A stretch of DNA of 64,000 nt from NCBI RefSeq assembly GCF_003073475.1, contig NZ_CP029033.1:248001-312000 (forward strand). The letters are read 5' to 3'. Shown here in pieces: positions 15,806-25,333 of the stretch. Position numbers and translations under genes: made by a program. Source of the DNA: Actinobaculum sp. 313 (lineage in GTDB: Bacteria; Actinomycetota; Actinomycetes; Actinomycetales; Actinomycetaceae). Under the pieces are notes generated by a model. That model saw only the letters and a program-made list of their open reading frames with translations, did not search any database and was not told where the DNA came from. Position 1 is the first letter of the stretch; each line of letters begins with the position of its first letter.

Positions 15806-17170
15806 GTGCTAGTGCCGAAGAAGCGTAAAGGCCTTCTTATCGCGATAGCCGTCATCCTTCTAGAGCTGATCGCGGGAATGCAGACCTATCTCAGCCAGTT
15901 GATCCTTCCGATTATGGCGGCCGAGTTCGGATCCCAGGACTACTACGGTCTGGTCATGGGGGTGGCCTCCGTGGCAAGCATGGTGGGACTACCCGTCGGG
16001 GCTGCGCTGCTGCAACGGTTTCGGCTTCCGAGGCTTCTTTTGGTACTCACCGCGTTTCTGTGCGCGGGAGCGATTATCAGTGCGACATCGCCCAATATCG
16101 GCATCTATCTGATCGGGCAGTTTATAAGAGGATTATCCGCCTCGTGCCTTGCCATGGCATCGCTGGGCGCTGTCGCTCTGGGGCTATCTGGCAGAGCGCG
16201 CCAGCTCACGCTTGCGTTTTCATCCGCTAGTTGGGTGGTGGCATCAATCGTCGGACCAACATACGCGGCCTGGGCAACACAACTGTTCTCCTGGCGATGG
16301 GCGATGCTGATCTACCTGCCCTTACTGATTGCGGCCAGGTTCGTGGTGGCATTGAACCTTGATGGCAAACAAACGACACGAAAAGCACCGATCCCCTTCG
16401 CACAAGTGCTGGTTCTATCTGTTGCTGTGACCCTGACCGTGTTGCCGGTGGCCGGGGCGCTGCGTGGCCTCTGCATTGCCGGGGGAGTCGCGCTTCTACT
16501 GCGGGCATCGGTTGCGCTTCTACCTCGCGGTACATTTACGGCCCAGGTGCCGCGCAAACGTGCACTGGCAGGAATGTTCTTTCTGACCGGGGCCTACTTT
16601 GCGGCGAATGAGCTGGTCGGGCTGACGGCGCATGATCTGTACCATGCGCAGGCCGGCACGCTGGGGTGGATTCTTCTAGCGGGAGGACTTACCTGGGCCG
16701 TGATGGGAGTGCTGTGCGGTATACGCCCGGCGGGATCGCCGCGGAGTTATCGGCTCCGCTCCGGGGTGGGCGTGGCACTTATCGCGCTCGGCGCCGCCGC
16801 TATGGTCGGAATGTGCATCGGCATTTCTGGCACGGCTAATGCCACAACTGTGATTCTCGTTTTATGGGCCGTGTGTGGTCTGGGTATGGGTGCCACCTAC
16901 GTTGATACGCTCAACATCTTCTTTGACGAGCCGGCCGTTGACGACGGTATTTCCATGGAGCAGATCGCCGGAGCGTCCGTTATGGTCGAATCACTATCAC
17001 AGGCGATGTTTGTTCCGCTGACGGCATCGACTGTCGCCATGGGATTCTCCGGCGGGGAACCGAATGCCACCTTCTATGGCCTCGCCTGGCTGTTCGTGCT
17101 CGCGGGAAGTGTGGTGGCGTGGATGTATTTACATGCCACCGGGCCGCAAGTAGGAGCGGAGACGCGTTGA
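15806..17170 (+). CDS. MFS transporter, substrate unknown
   Basis: This 454-residue membrane protein starts at GTG 15806 (MLVPKKRKGLLIAIAVILLE) behind GGAGG with 6-nt spacing. Twelve or more hydrophobic segments are visible, and the segment LVMGVASVASMVGLPVGAAL is followed by LQRFRLPRLLLVLTAF, resembling the loop 2-3 region of drug-efflux MFS proteins. There is no strong specificity motif. It follows moaC-mobA by 55 bp on the same strand and could be cotranscribed, but a link to molybdenum cofactor is only positional. Confidence 0.82.
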   Translation: MLVPKKRKGLLIAIAVILLELIAGMQTYLSQLILPIMAAEFGSQDYYGLVMGVASVASMVGLPVGAALLQRFRLPRLLLVLTAFLCAGAIISATSPNIGIYLIGQFIRGLSASCLAMASLGAVALGLSGRARQLTLAFSSASWVVASIVGPTYAAWATQLFSWRWAMLIYLPLLIAARFVVALNLDGKQTTRKAPIPFAQVLVLSVAVTLTVLPVAGALRGLCIAGGVALLLRASVALLPRGTFTAQVPRKRALAGMFFLTGAYFAANELVGLTAHDLYHAQAGTLGWILLAGGLTWAVMGVLCGIRPAGSPRSYRLRSGVGVALIALGAAAMVGMCIGISGTANATTVILVLWAVCGLGMGATYVDTLNIFFDEPAVDDGISMEQIAGASVMVESLSQAMFVPLTASTVAMGFSGGEPNATFYGLAWLFVLAGSVVAWMYLHATGPQVGAETR

Positions 17171-17186
17171 AGTGATGTAGGCATGT

Positions 17187-17217
17187 TGCCGACGACGTCG
17201 CGGCCGTTGCGTCGGCA
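17187..17217. terminator. Possible bidirectional terminator between two convergent genes
   Basis: An 8-bp stem TGCCGACG/CGTCGGCA (17187-17194 and 17210-17217) with a 15-nt loop lies in the 49-bp gap between the convergent MFS and P-type ATPase genes. It lacks a good T run on either side, so the call rests mostly on position. Confidence 0.3.
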
Positions 17218-17219
17218 TC

Positions 17220-19676
17220 CTACGATTCGTTGGTGCCTTCCTCCGCCTTCCGCGCGGCCCGCTCGATACGGCGTTGGGCGGCCTCCGCCTCACGTTCGGC
17301 GCGTGGCTTCCAAAGCGGCTTCCGCTCACCGGTTATCGCGCCGAGCATCCACCACAACCCCTCGATAAGAGCGGCGCCGATCAGGCCGATAACCATGCCC
17401 GTGAGCATCATGTGTGTGTTCGACGAGTCAAGAATGAAAATGCGCTGCGTGAAATTGGCGGTGAAGATGATGCCGTAGCCCAGCAGCGGCAGGAGGATGA
17501 GTAGCATCTTCCACCATTCGTAGGGCCGCGCTACGGTGGCCAACACCCAGGTGGCGGAGATGATAAGGGCAAGCAGTGCCGCAGTAGAGGCTTGCGTCGC
17601 CTGCGTCTCCGTCCCTTCGGGTACGCGCACCAGCAGATAGGTGACAAATGAGGCGGCGGCAACCACGGCGCCCGCGGGAACTCCCAACCGCAGCACCCGC
17701 TGCACAAAACCACTGCGCGCCTTTTCATTGTTCGGCGGCAGAGAAAGCAGGAAAGCGGGAATGCCGATGGTGAACCATCCGGTGATCGTCACGTGGATCG
17801 GTTGGAAGGGGAAGGGCAGCGAGAAGAGCAGCACCAGCACCGCCAGGATGGACGAGTAAATCGTCTTCGTAAGGAACAGATTGGCAACACGCTCGATATT
17901 TCCGAGCACGCGGCGACCTTCACCCACTACGTGCGGCAGCGTGGCGAAGCGATCATCCAGCAGTACAATCTTCGCCACGGAGCGGGTGGCCGCGGTGCCG
18001 GATCCCATGGCGACGCCCAGGTCGGCATCCTTCAATGCCAGCACATCGTTTACGCCGTCCCCGGTCATCGCAACCGTGTGCCCCGCCTCCTGGAGGGCCG
18101 CCACCATGGAGCGCTTCTGCTGCGGCGTCACCCGCCCGAAAACCTGTGAATCATTGACGGTTTCGCTGAAGTTCGCCTCCGTGAGAGTACGCGCATCCAC
18201 GGGCTCCCCCGCCTCTACCCCCAAAGAACGGGTCACGGCACCCACTGACTCCGCGTTGTCGCCGGAAATGATTTTCACGTCAACGCCCTGGCTGCGGAAG
18301 TATTCGAGTGTGTCTGCGGCGTCGGGGCGCACTCTCTGTTCCAGGATCACCAGTGCTACCGGGTCAACGCGGCCTGGGGCGGCGTCGTCGGTAACCGTAG
18401 CTGATGCGCGTCCAAGCAGTAGCACGCGCAACCCGGTAGCGGCAATCTCGCCCGCGCGCACGCCGGCGGCGCTTTCCGCATCAACAAGCACATCGGGCGC
18501 GCCAAGCACCCAGTGGCCCTGCTCGTGAAAACTCACGCCCGACCACTTTTTCGCGGAGGTAAATGGTTGGATCTCGGCAACGTCCCACGTGTGCTCGGCC
18601 TGGCCGACGCCGTCGATAATCGCGAGCATAGACGAATTCGGTGCGCTATCGGCCGCGGCGAGTTGGCGCAATGCCATGCGCGCCTCCTCCTCGTCGTATG
18701 TTCCCAGCACTTCCAAACGCCCGAAGGCCATGGCGTTTTCGGTGAGTGTGCCAGTTTTATCCGCGCAGACCACGTCAACGCGCGCCAAACCCTCGATGGC
18801 GGGTAGCTCGTTGACTAGGCACTTGCGGTAGCCGAGTCGAATGACTCCCAGAGCGAAGGCGGTGGAGGTGATTAGCACCAAGCCCTCCGGGATCATGGGC
18901 ACCAGGGCGGCCGCAACTGCCAGAATAATGGCACGCCAATCGTTCTCGCCCACGCGGATCTGCCCGATAATGGTGACAATACCGACGGGGATAAGAATCC
19001 AGGTGATGACCTGCAGGATCCTGTTGATGCCCGATTGCAACTCCGAATGCACCAGAGAGAACTTCGCCGCGGCGGCCGTCAGTTGGGCGGCATAGGCGTC
19101 TGCCCCGACCTTGGTTGCACGGTAGGTTCCGGTTCCGGAGGAGACGAAGGAGCCGGACATGATCTCATCGCCGGGCTCTTTCGGAATCGGATCCGATTCG
19201 CCGGTAAGAAGCGATTCGTCGATTTCCAGGTAGTCGGCTTCGGAAACAACACCGTCCACGACGATTTGCTCACCCGGCTTGATAACCAGAATGTCACCGA
19301 GGACGACGTCGTCGCGTTCAACTGCCTGCTCGCGCCCCTCCCGCCGCACGGTCGGGTGCGCTTCCCCGACCACAGCAAGCGAATCCAGCGTGTGTTTGGC
19401 GCGCAACTCCTGGATGATTCCGATAATCGAGTTGGCGACAATAAGCAGACCGAAGGCGCCGTTCATCCACGAACCGGTGACCATGACGAGTGCAAACAGG
19501 ACGCCGAGCAGCGCATTGATACGCGTGAACACGTTGTCGCGGATGATCTGCCAGGTGCTTCGACCGGAGCGTGGCGGCAACGTATTGACTTCACCTGCGG
19601 CAATTCGCTCCCTCACCTGTTGGGAAGAAAGTCCGTACGTCGGATCGGTGGCCACAGGGTCCATGCTTACTGGCAT
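17220..19676 (-). CDS. P-type cation-transporting ATPase (CtpE-like)
   Basis: This protein of about 818 residues pumps a cation across the membrane using an aspartyl-phosphate intermediate. Visible motifs in order are LTGESDPIPKEPGDE (actuator TGES), ALVPMIPEGLVLI in the membrane (PEG), the phosphorylation site CADKTGTLTEN near residue 304, TGDGVNDVLALKDADLGVAM, and four to six C-terminal membrane helices. The PEGLVLITS segment and overall layout resemble mycobacterial CtpE (calcium uptake), but the ion cannot be read from sequence. Start: ATG 19676 (MPVSMDP) or ATG 19664; neither has a strong ribosome binding site. Further upstream in-frame sequence looks non-coding. The gene is convergent with the MFS gene and has no same-strand partner. 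Confidence 0.9.
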   Translation of the reverse strand: MPVSMDPVATDPTYGLSSQQVRERIAAGEVNTLPPRSGRSTWQIIRDNVFTRINALLGVLFALVMVTGSWMNGAFGLLIVANSIIGIIQELRAKHTLDSLAVVGEAHPTVRREGREQAVERDDVVLGDILVIKPGEQIVVDGVVSEADYLEIDESLLTGESDPIPKEPGDEIMSGSFVSSGTGTYRATKVGADAYAAQLTAAAAKFSLVHSELQSGINRILQVITWILIPVGIVTIIGQIRVGENDWRAIILAVAAALVPMIPEGLVLITSTAFALGVIRLGYRKCLVNELPAIEGLARVDVVCADKTGTLTENAMAFGRLEVLGTYDEEEARMALRQLAAADSAPNSSMLAIIDGVGQAEHTWDVAEIQPFTSAKKWSGVSFHEQGHWVLGAPDVLVDAESAAGVRAGEIAATGLRVLLLGRASATVTDDAAPGRVDPVALVILEQRVRPDAADTLEYFRSQGVDVKIISGDNAESVGAVTRSLGVEAGEPVDARTLTEANFSETVNDSQVFGRVTPQQKRSMVAALQEAGHTVAMTGDGVNDVLALKDADLGVAMGSGTAATRSVAKIVLLDDRFATLPHVVGEGRRVLGNIERVANLFLTKTIYSSILAVLVLLFSLPFPFQPIHVTITGWFTIGIPAFLLSLPPNNEKARSGFVQRVLRLGVPAGAVVAAASFVTYLLVRVPEGTETQATQASTAALLALIISATWVLATVARPYEWWKMLLILLPLLGYGIIFTANFTQRIFILDSSNTHMMLTGMVIGLIGAALIEGLWWMLGAITGERKPLWKPRAEREAEAAQRRIERAARKAEEGTNES

Positions 19677-19865
19677 AGTAGACACGTTATCAGGCGTGTG
19701 GAGTTTCCCGACACTTGCGCGACGATTGCTCACTGTAGGCGGAGACGACGAGGCGAGTGCACCGGCACGCTCCGCGCGGCCAGTGATGCCGAGCAACGGA
19801 GTAGCGGCGAGCGATGCCGAGCAACCTCATACGTGCGAGAGACGACTCCGATAGGTGTCAGAGGC

Positions 19866-20150
19866 GGGTATGTTCTCTGGCCGTTCGGACGCGTCGTGGT
19901 ACATAAACCCGGCGCGGGCGCAGGTTCGGCCCTCATGAACATCGTATGGTTCTTCATCGCGGGCATCTGGCTGGCGATTGGCCATCTCGTGAGTGCATTG
20001 GTGATGGCGGTGACGATTATCGGGATACCGCTGGCACTCGCTAATCTCAAGCTCATTCCGGTCACCTGCTTCCCCATCGGGAAGATGGCCGTGAGTGTTG
20101 AGGAGGCCAGTTGGCGTGGGTACACGCCGGTCGGTGCCGTCTCCATCTGA
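19866..20150 (+). pseudogene. 5'-truncated YccF-family membrane protein
   Basis: Actinobacterial YccF proteins have two similar halves of about 60 residues. Here the reading frame enters in the middle, YVLWPFGRVVVHKPGAG, then continues MNIVWFFIAGIWLAIGHL, and VTIIGIPLALANLKLIPVT with FPIGK. The first half (the IIWL...GFWLALGY...ITIPFGIASFRIA region) is absent in all three upstream frames. The 5' part therefore appears deleted, with the breakpoint near 19865. The remaining ATG at 19935 could still give a 71-residue, one-to-two-helix protein. A 13-bp direct repeat (GATGCCGAGCAAC at 19785 and 19813) sits just upstream and may mark the deletion. Confidence 0.7.
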
Positions 20151-20572
20151 GTGGCGCATTGCCGCCACCGGAGAGAACTCGGTGCTGGTGAAAGGCAACG
20201 TCCGGGCGACGAAGCAATGCGCCTGGACCACCCCACGAATTGAGGTGGCGGGCCAGCCAGTGAATTGATGCGGCGTGGATATCCCCTGAATTGATGTGCC
20301 GGGGCGATACTGAGGAATCCAAGGTGCCAAGGCTATGTTTTGGTGCGTTTGTCCAGCACTTTTGCTGTTTCGATCTAGACAGTCGGGCGCACGGACACGC
20401 GCGAAGTGCCGCAGACAAGAAGGATTCAGTGTTCTAACATTGTGGAGTTAATCCAAGTTTGGAGGCCGAATAACGGCTTATGAGCTCAGGGGCAGCCCGT
20501 GGTTGAAAGATGTCTAGGCTGAACCGTGCGCAATATGGCCGAAATATGGCCACAATGCGATTGGAGTACTCT
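20151..20572. other. Intergenic region before the acyl-CoA ligase, with spaced repeats
   Basis: There is no supportable gene here. It contains the GAATTGA repeat series described separately (20237-20330) and an AT-richer part at 20335-20470 where the promoter of the downstream ligase is likely to lie. I could not pick a convincing -35/-10 pair. Confidence 0.4.
20237..20330 (+). repeat. Four spaced units of GAATTGA-type repeat at 25-26 bp intervals
   Basis: The units are GAATTGAGGTGGCGGG at 20237, GAATTGATGCGGCGTG at 20262, GAATTGATGTGCCGGG at 20288 and a weaker GAATCCAAGGTGCCAA at 20314. Starts are 25, 26 and 26 bp apart. The spacing is regular enough to suggest a tandem array with diverged interiors or a series of protein-binding sites upstream of the acyl-CoA ligase. 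Confidence 0.55.
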
Positions 20573-22383
20573 GTGGCGACAACCGAGTTTACGGCCATTG
20601 CGGAGCAGGGACATGCTCACTTTCAGCCGGGCGTCCCGTACGTGGTGCCCTGCCCGCAGGGATCTGTTTTCGAACTCTTGGAGCATACCGCGAGTATCTA
20701 CCCGGATGCTGTCGCCTTGGACTACTTCGGTCAGACGTGGACGTACAAGCGCGTCCGGCAAGCAGCTTTGCGGGCGGCACAAGCGCTGTACGACGTCGGC
20801 GTTCGGCCCGGCGACACTGTTTCTCTCGCCCTGCCCAACTGCCCACAGCACTTCATTGCCTTCTACGGTGCCATGCGCCTGGGGGCCGCCGTCGCCGCAC
20901 TCAACCCGCTGGCCCCTGCCGCCCAACTGAAACAGCAGATGAAACGTCACGGTGGGGCGGTCTGCGTTGTATGGGACAAGGTCTCTTACAAAATCAAACA
21001 GGCCGGTCTGAAACCCGCGGATATCCTCACGGTCAGTTTGACGGACTCCATGCCACGGCGCATGCGCGCCGCACTCCGCCTTCCTGTGGACAAGGCTGCG
21101 CGCACGAGACGGCGACTCACCGGTCCAGTTCCCTCCGGAACACGTTCCTGGGATAAACTCGTGCGCCGTAGCCACGTCCTCGCCGAGGATATCCCGCAGG
21201 CACAGGCATCCGATATTGCGGTGATCCTGCACTCTTCCGGTACCAATGGAGTACCGAAATCCGTACCGTTGACGCACGCCAATATTCGCGCGAATGTGAG
21301 CCAGAATCTCTTCTGGGTGTGGGATCTGGACCGTGGCGCCGAGGTGTTTTACTCGCTCCTGCCGTATTTCCATGCCTTCGGCATGTGTTTCATGCTGTGC
21401 TCAGCAGTGGCGATCGGGGCGCGGCAGATGATTCTGCCCACCTTCGATGCTGACCTCGCCCTGCAAGCCCACGAGCGAAAGAATGTCACCTTCTTCGTCG
21501 GTGTTCCGCCAATGTTCGATCACATAGAGAAGAGGGCGTCCGAAAAGGGCACCGACCTCTCCTCGATTAAATTCGCAGTGTCCGGCGGTATGTCACTCGA
21601 TGCGGGAATCGCTGAGCGCTGGGAGAAGGCCACGGGTGGTTACATCATCGAGGGGTACGGCATGTCCGAGACCTCGCCGACGATCTGCGGATCGCCGCTG
21701 TCTGCGGAGCGCCGCCCCGGCTGCCTCGGCTTGGCATTCCCAAACACAAATGTCAGACTGGTGGATCCGGATGATCCGGCGCGCGATGTGCCCGACGGAG
21801 AACCGGGAGAGATTCTGGTGCGCGGCCCGCAGGTCTTTTCCGGCTACCTGGATGCCCGGAGGAGAATGAGGTGGCGTTTTTTGACGGCTGGTTCCGCACC
21901 GGCGATATCGCCCGCAACGACGACGGCTTTATCTACCTGGTAGATCGATTGAAAGACGTCGTTATTACATCGGGATTCAATGTGTTCCCTTCGCAGGTCG
22001 AAGATGCGATTAAACGGCTGACCAACGCGGAGGATTGCGTGGTGGTTGGACTGCCCAGCGAGGCAACGGGCGAAGAAGTGGTCGCCGTCGTGCAGGCGAA
22101 CTGGCGCAAACCGGATCTAAACCGCTTGCGGCGAACGTTGGAACTGGAACTGCCGCATTACGCCCTGCCTCGGCAACTGCATATGGTTGACGAAATCCCG
22201 CATAGTCTGATCGGCAAGCCGGAACGACGCAAGATGAGGGAACAGCTGCTTGCCGCCACGAACTCGGACGCCGGTGAGATTGAGCCGGAGGATGTGGCGG
22301 TAGCCGCGGGTACGGCGGAATCCGACCGTGTGCCGGTCTCCGACGACGCGGCGGCGACGGATGAGGCCGTGCCAGAAGACTAG
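20573..22383 (+). pseudogene. Long-chain fatty-acid-CoA ligase (FadD-like), with a one-base frameshift
   Basis: This ANL-superfamily enzyme activates fatty acids with ATP and CoA. The first frame carries the adenylation core: LHSSGTNGVPKSVPLTHAN (P-loop), LLPYFHAFGM, and GYIIEGYGMSETSP. The second frame, from about 21860, carries FFDGWFRTGDIARNDDGFIY, VDRLKDVVITSGFNVFP, and the C-terminal lysine in SLIGKPERRKM. The frames join at the C run 21855-21857; one added C gives GYLDAPEENEVAFFDGW and about 603 residues. The start GTG 20573 has GGAG six bases before it; ATG 20555 or 20510 are alternatives. The C-terminal 45 residues are acidic and low-complexity. The break looks like a homopolymer error. 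Confidence 0.87.
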
Positions 22384-22406
22384 GCCCGCTGCTACTAGGC
22401 CCGCCG

Positions 22407-23020
22407 CTATAGCCAGCCGTTATCCCGCGCAATAATCGCGGCCTCGACGCGGGTGCGCGCCCCGGTCTTCTGGATGGCCGACGAGAGATGGTTGCGTACC
22501 GTGCCCTGCGAGAGGAATAACTTCTTGGCGATTTCGCTTGCGGTGGCACCCGTGGCGGCGGCGCTCAGTACGTCGCGTTCACGTTGGGTCAACGGGTTGA
22601 ACGCGGTGGTCAAAGACTCTGCAGCGAGATCTGCATCGACGACGCGTTGCCCTGCCATCACTTTGCGCACCGCAGTGGCCAAGGACTGCGCAGGAGCATC
22701 CTTCACGACGAAACCTGAAGCCCCGCCTCCATGGCGCGCCGCAGATAGCCGGGCTTCCCGAAGGTTGTCACCATAAGCACCTTGATCTGCGGCCATCTCT
22801 GATGAATTTCACGTGCCGCCGTGATACCGTCCATTTCCGGCATTTCCACGTCAATCAGTGCCACATCTGCCGCGATACCTTCCAGTATTTCCAACAACTC
22901 CTGCCCATGTGCGGCCTGCCCGACGACGTCAATGTCATCTTCCAGGCCAAGCATCATGGCGATTGCGCCGCGAACGAGTGACTGGTCGTCGGCAACAATA
23001 ACGCGGATTGGGCTTCCCAT
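22407..23020 (-). pseudogene. NarL/DesR-type response regulator, with a one-base frameshift
   Basis: Frame one gives the receiver domain, MGSPIRVIVADDQSLVRGAI, with phospho-acceptor Asp in VALIDVEMPEMDG and the later switch Thr in MVTTFGKPGYLRRAMEAG. Frame two resumes ASGFVVKDAPAQSLATAVR (the conserved Lys) and ends with a LuxR-type helix-turn-helix, LTQRERDVLSAAATGATASE then TVRNHLSSAIQKTGARTR. The join is the C run 22721-22724; adding one base gives MEAGASGFVVKDAP and 204 residues, normal for the family. The partner kinase lies 10 bp upstream, so the two form a DesKR/LiaRS-like system with the ABC exporter genes. The break resembles other homopolymer shifts here. Confidence 0.88.
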
Positions 23021-23030
23021 GGCCGTTAGC

Positions 23031-24253
23031 TTAAGTCACAGCGGTTGGCAGTGCCCAATCGCCGCCCTGAATCGCCACCGCATCCTCGCCGGAGGACTTC
23101 GAGCCCTGCGGCTGCGAGGCGGGGAATACCGCCTCCACCTGCCAGCCGCCTTTCGTGCGTCCATACCGCAAGGTACCGTCCGCACCACGCACACGCTCCT
23201 CCAGTCCGGCCAGGCCACTTCCCCCTGCCGTCAGCGCCTCGCGCGCGGGGCCGGGCAAGACGGGCGAATTGTCACTGATGCGAACACCCCTTTGCCAGGT
23301 CTGGATGGTGCACCGTGTGGCGGCGACACTGTGATGAACAATATTGGCGGCCGCTTCCCGTACCACATGCGCGGCCGCGCGCTCGGCGTCGTCGTCCACT
23401 TCTAGCGGATCTCCAAGCACGATCAGTTGAATCTCTGCTGTCTTCAGCAATTCGCGTGCCGCCGATATTTCTTCGGCCACACTGAGGCGCCTGGCATCAC
23501 GAACCACCCGCCGCACATCGGCCAGTGCTTCCTGCGAGAGTTTCTGCATTTCATAGAGCTGCTGGCGAGCCTGCTCGGTGGCATCCGGCGTCTCCTTATC
23601 CAGCAGCTTGCCGGTGAGTTGTGCTTTGAGAGAGAGCGCCGTGAGGGACTGCCCGACAATATCGTGTAGATCGGCACCGATACGCTCCCGCTCCGTTATT
23701 CGCGTGAGTTGCCGGATCGTTTCATTGGCCAAGGCAAGCTTGCGATGCGAGCTGAAAACCTGCGCCAGGGAGAAGAACATGGCGAGCATGATGACAAGCT
23801 GGATTACGGTGACGGTGACGACGGTGCTATCCGCCCCATGCGCCAAATGAGCCAGGCACTCTCTGCCGCTAGGAAGCCAACCAGTGCGGCAGCTCCGTAA
23901 AGGAACTGGGCCGGCGCCAGTTGCATCCCGATTACCGCCGCAGCAAATACCAGCATTTGCATGTTCTGCACACTGCCGAAAACAACGAAGGTGAACTGAC
24001 ATGCACAAATAACGGCAAGTGTGGCGAAGAAGCCGACCGGTGCGCGGTACTCGTTGGGAGGCATTGCAGGGTACACGAGCCACGACCGTACGATGGCACC
24101 TATAAACAGGGCGCATGTTGCCAGAGCACACCACCGGTGCCATCCGGGCGGCTGCGCGAGCGCGTCGGCAATGGGAAACAGGGTGAAAACCAGCCATACA
24201 TACGCCCATGTCAAGGTGATGGCTCGTGGATGGTTACGTAACCAGGTGCGCAT
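23031..24253 (-). pseudogene. DesK/NarX-type sensor histidine kinase, with a one-base frameshift
   Basis: The N-terminal frame (ATG 24253, MRTWLRNHPRAITLTWAY) has four to five membrane helices. The second frame has a further helix, then the HisKA_3 dimerisation domain with the phospho-histidine in ERERIGADLHDIVGQSLTAL, and a degenerate HATPase domain (VVREAAANIVHHSVAA with the N box, GSGLAGLEERV as G box). The join is the C run 23834-23837; one added base gives MGADSTVV and a protein of about 407 residues. It is followed after 10 bp by its response regulator. The signal is unknown; kinases of this class with an adjacent ABC-2 exporter usually respond to envelope stress or peptides (family knowledge). 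Confidence 0.87.
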
Positions 24254-24395
24254 GATGAACAACCTATCGGATGGGGTGATCCGGCATCGAATTCACGGTG
24301 GGCAAGTGGAGGGATGATGACCTGCTCGCGCTCGACCGCCAGCCGCAAGCGCCCGCACGCGGCGGGGTTGCAGAAGCGGCGAGGGGCGGCTTGCG

Positions 24396-25217
24396 CTAGC
24401 CGCGCTCGGTATCGCGGCGCATACGCCAGATAGCGACAACGCAGCACACAGCCGTCCATGCCCCGATATTCACTAGCCAGAGCCAGTTGAATTCTCCGCT
24501 TCCCATCGGCCACTGGCTGAGGCTATAGATCCCGTGCAGAGGTGTGTAGGGAGCGACTACACGGAAGAAACTCGGCATAAGATCCAATGGTAGGAACGCT
24601 CCGGCAAGGAAACCGAAGATAACGCTGACTCCTCCAATAATCGAGTAAGCGGCATCGGAGCGGACCAGGTAGCCGGTCATTATTCCCATTGTGCCGGCGC
24701 AGATACAGCCCGCCAGAATGAGCAGTGGCACCACCACCCAGATGTGCCCCTGAGCATGTGCTCCGGTCAGAGAGCCTGCCACCATGAGAACCAGCAGGGA
24801 GAGCAGCGCACCGCACAGTGCCAGCAGTATTTTCAGCACGAAATTGGTGTGTACACTGACCGGTGTTAAGGCGAGTTGACGACTCCACCCTGGCCGCGTT
24901 CCACGCCCACCTGCGCGCCCATACTGGCCGCCCCAGAAATGCGCCGTACGCCCCATGCCAAACATCACCGCGCAGGCGACATTGGCATGCCCGATCCACT
25001 GAGTCGAATAACTCTGCGAGGCACCAAACATGAAGTACATGACCAGTGGTAGGCCTACCGAGAATCCGATGAGGCCCGGATAGAGCACGGTGTGCCGGAA
25101 CTGGTGACGGAAGAGTGAGCCGAGGCCCTGCAGTGGCTTAACACGTGGGCACTCCGGGCGCCCGGTGCTTGTGAGGGCTTCGTCTGGCCCGTTTTCCTTG
25201 CGGGTAGCGGTAGGCAT
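24396..25217 (-). CDS. ABC-2 type exporter permease, with a locally scrambled segment
   Basis: This 273-residue permease has about six membrane helices: LYPGLIGFSVGLPLVMYFMF, then FVLKILLALCGALLSLLVLM, VVPLLILAGCICAGTMGIMT, IIGGVSVIFGFLAGAFLPL and WLVNIGAWTAVCCVVAIW. It pairs with the ATPase encoded upstream (116-bp gap). The frame is open, but residues about 87-110 (GMGRTAHFWGGQYGRAGGRG) do not look like this family. Adding one G at each of three G/C runs, 24951-24954, 24931-24934 and 24888-24890, turns that segment into GMGAYGAFLGAASMGAQVGV then ERGQGWSRQLALTP, which is the normal permease sequence, while keeping the frame. So three one-base deletions appear to cancel out. Confidence 0.87.
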   Translation of the reverse strand: MPTATRKENGPDEALTSTGRPECPRVKPLQGLGSLFRHQFRHTVLYPGLIGFSVGLPLVMYFMFGASQSYSTQWIGHANVACAVMFGMGRTAHFWGGQYGRAGGRGTRPGWSRQLALTPVSVHTNFVLKILLALCGALLSLLVLMVAGSLTGAHAQGHIWVVVPLLILAGCICAGTMGIMTGYLVRSDAAYSIIGGVSVIFGFLAGAFLPLDLMPSFFRVVAPYTPLHGIYSLSQWPMGSGEFNWLWLVNIGAWTAVCCVVAIWRMRRDTERG

Positions 25218-25333
25218 GTGGACTCCTTAAGGAATTGAGTGTGGTCAGGAAGGCGTGTTGTGAGGTGTCGATATTGGCGTATCCGGCGAGGTACCGGTGA
25301 CGGCGGGTTCGGCGGATAAGTGTGCTAGAGCTG

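Noticed and set aside
20486-21373. 295-codon open frame on the minus strand over the acyl-CoA ligase
   Set aside because: It opposes a gene with clear ANL motifs; its translation is rich in Arg, Gly and His and resembles nothing known.
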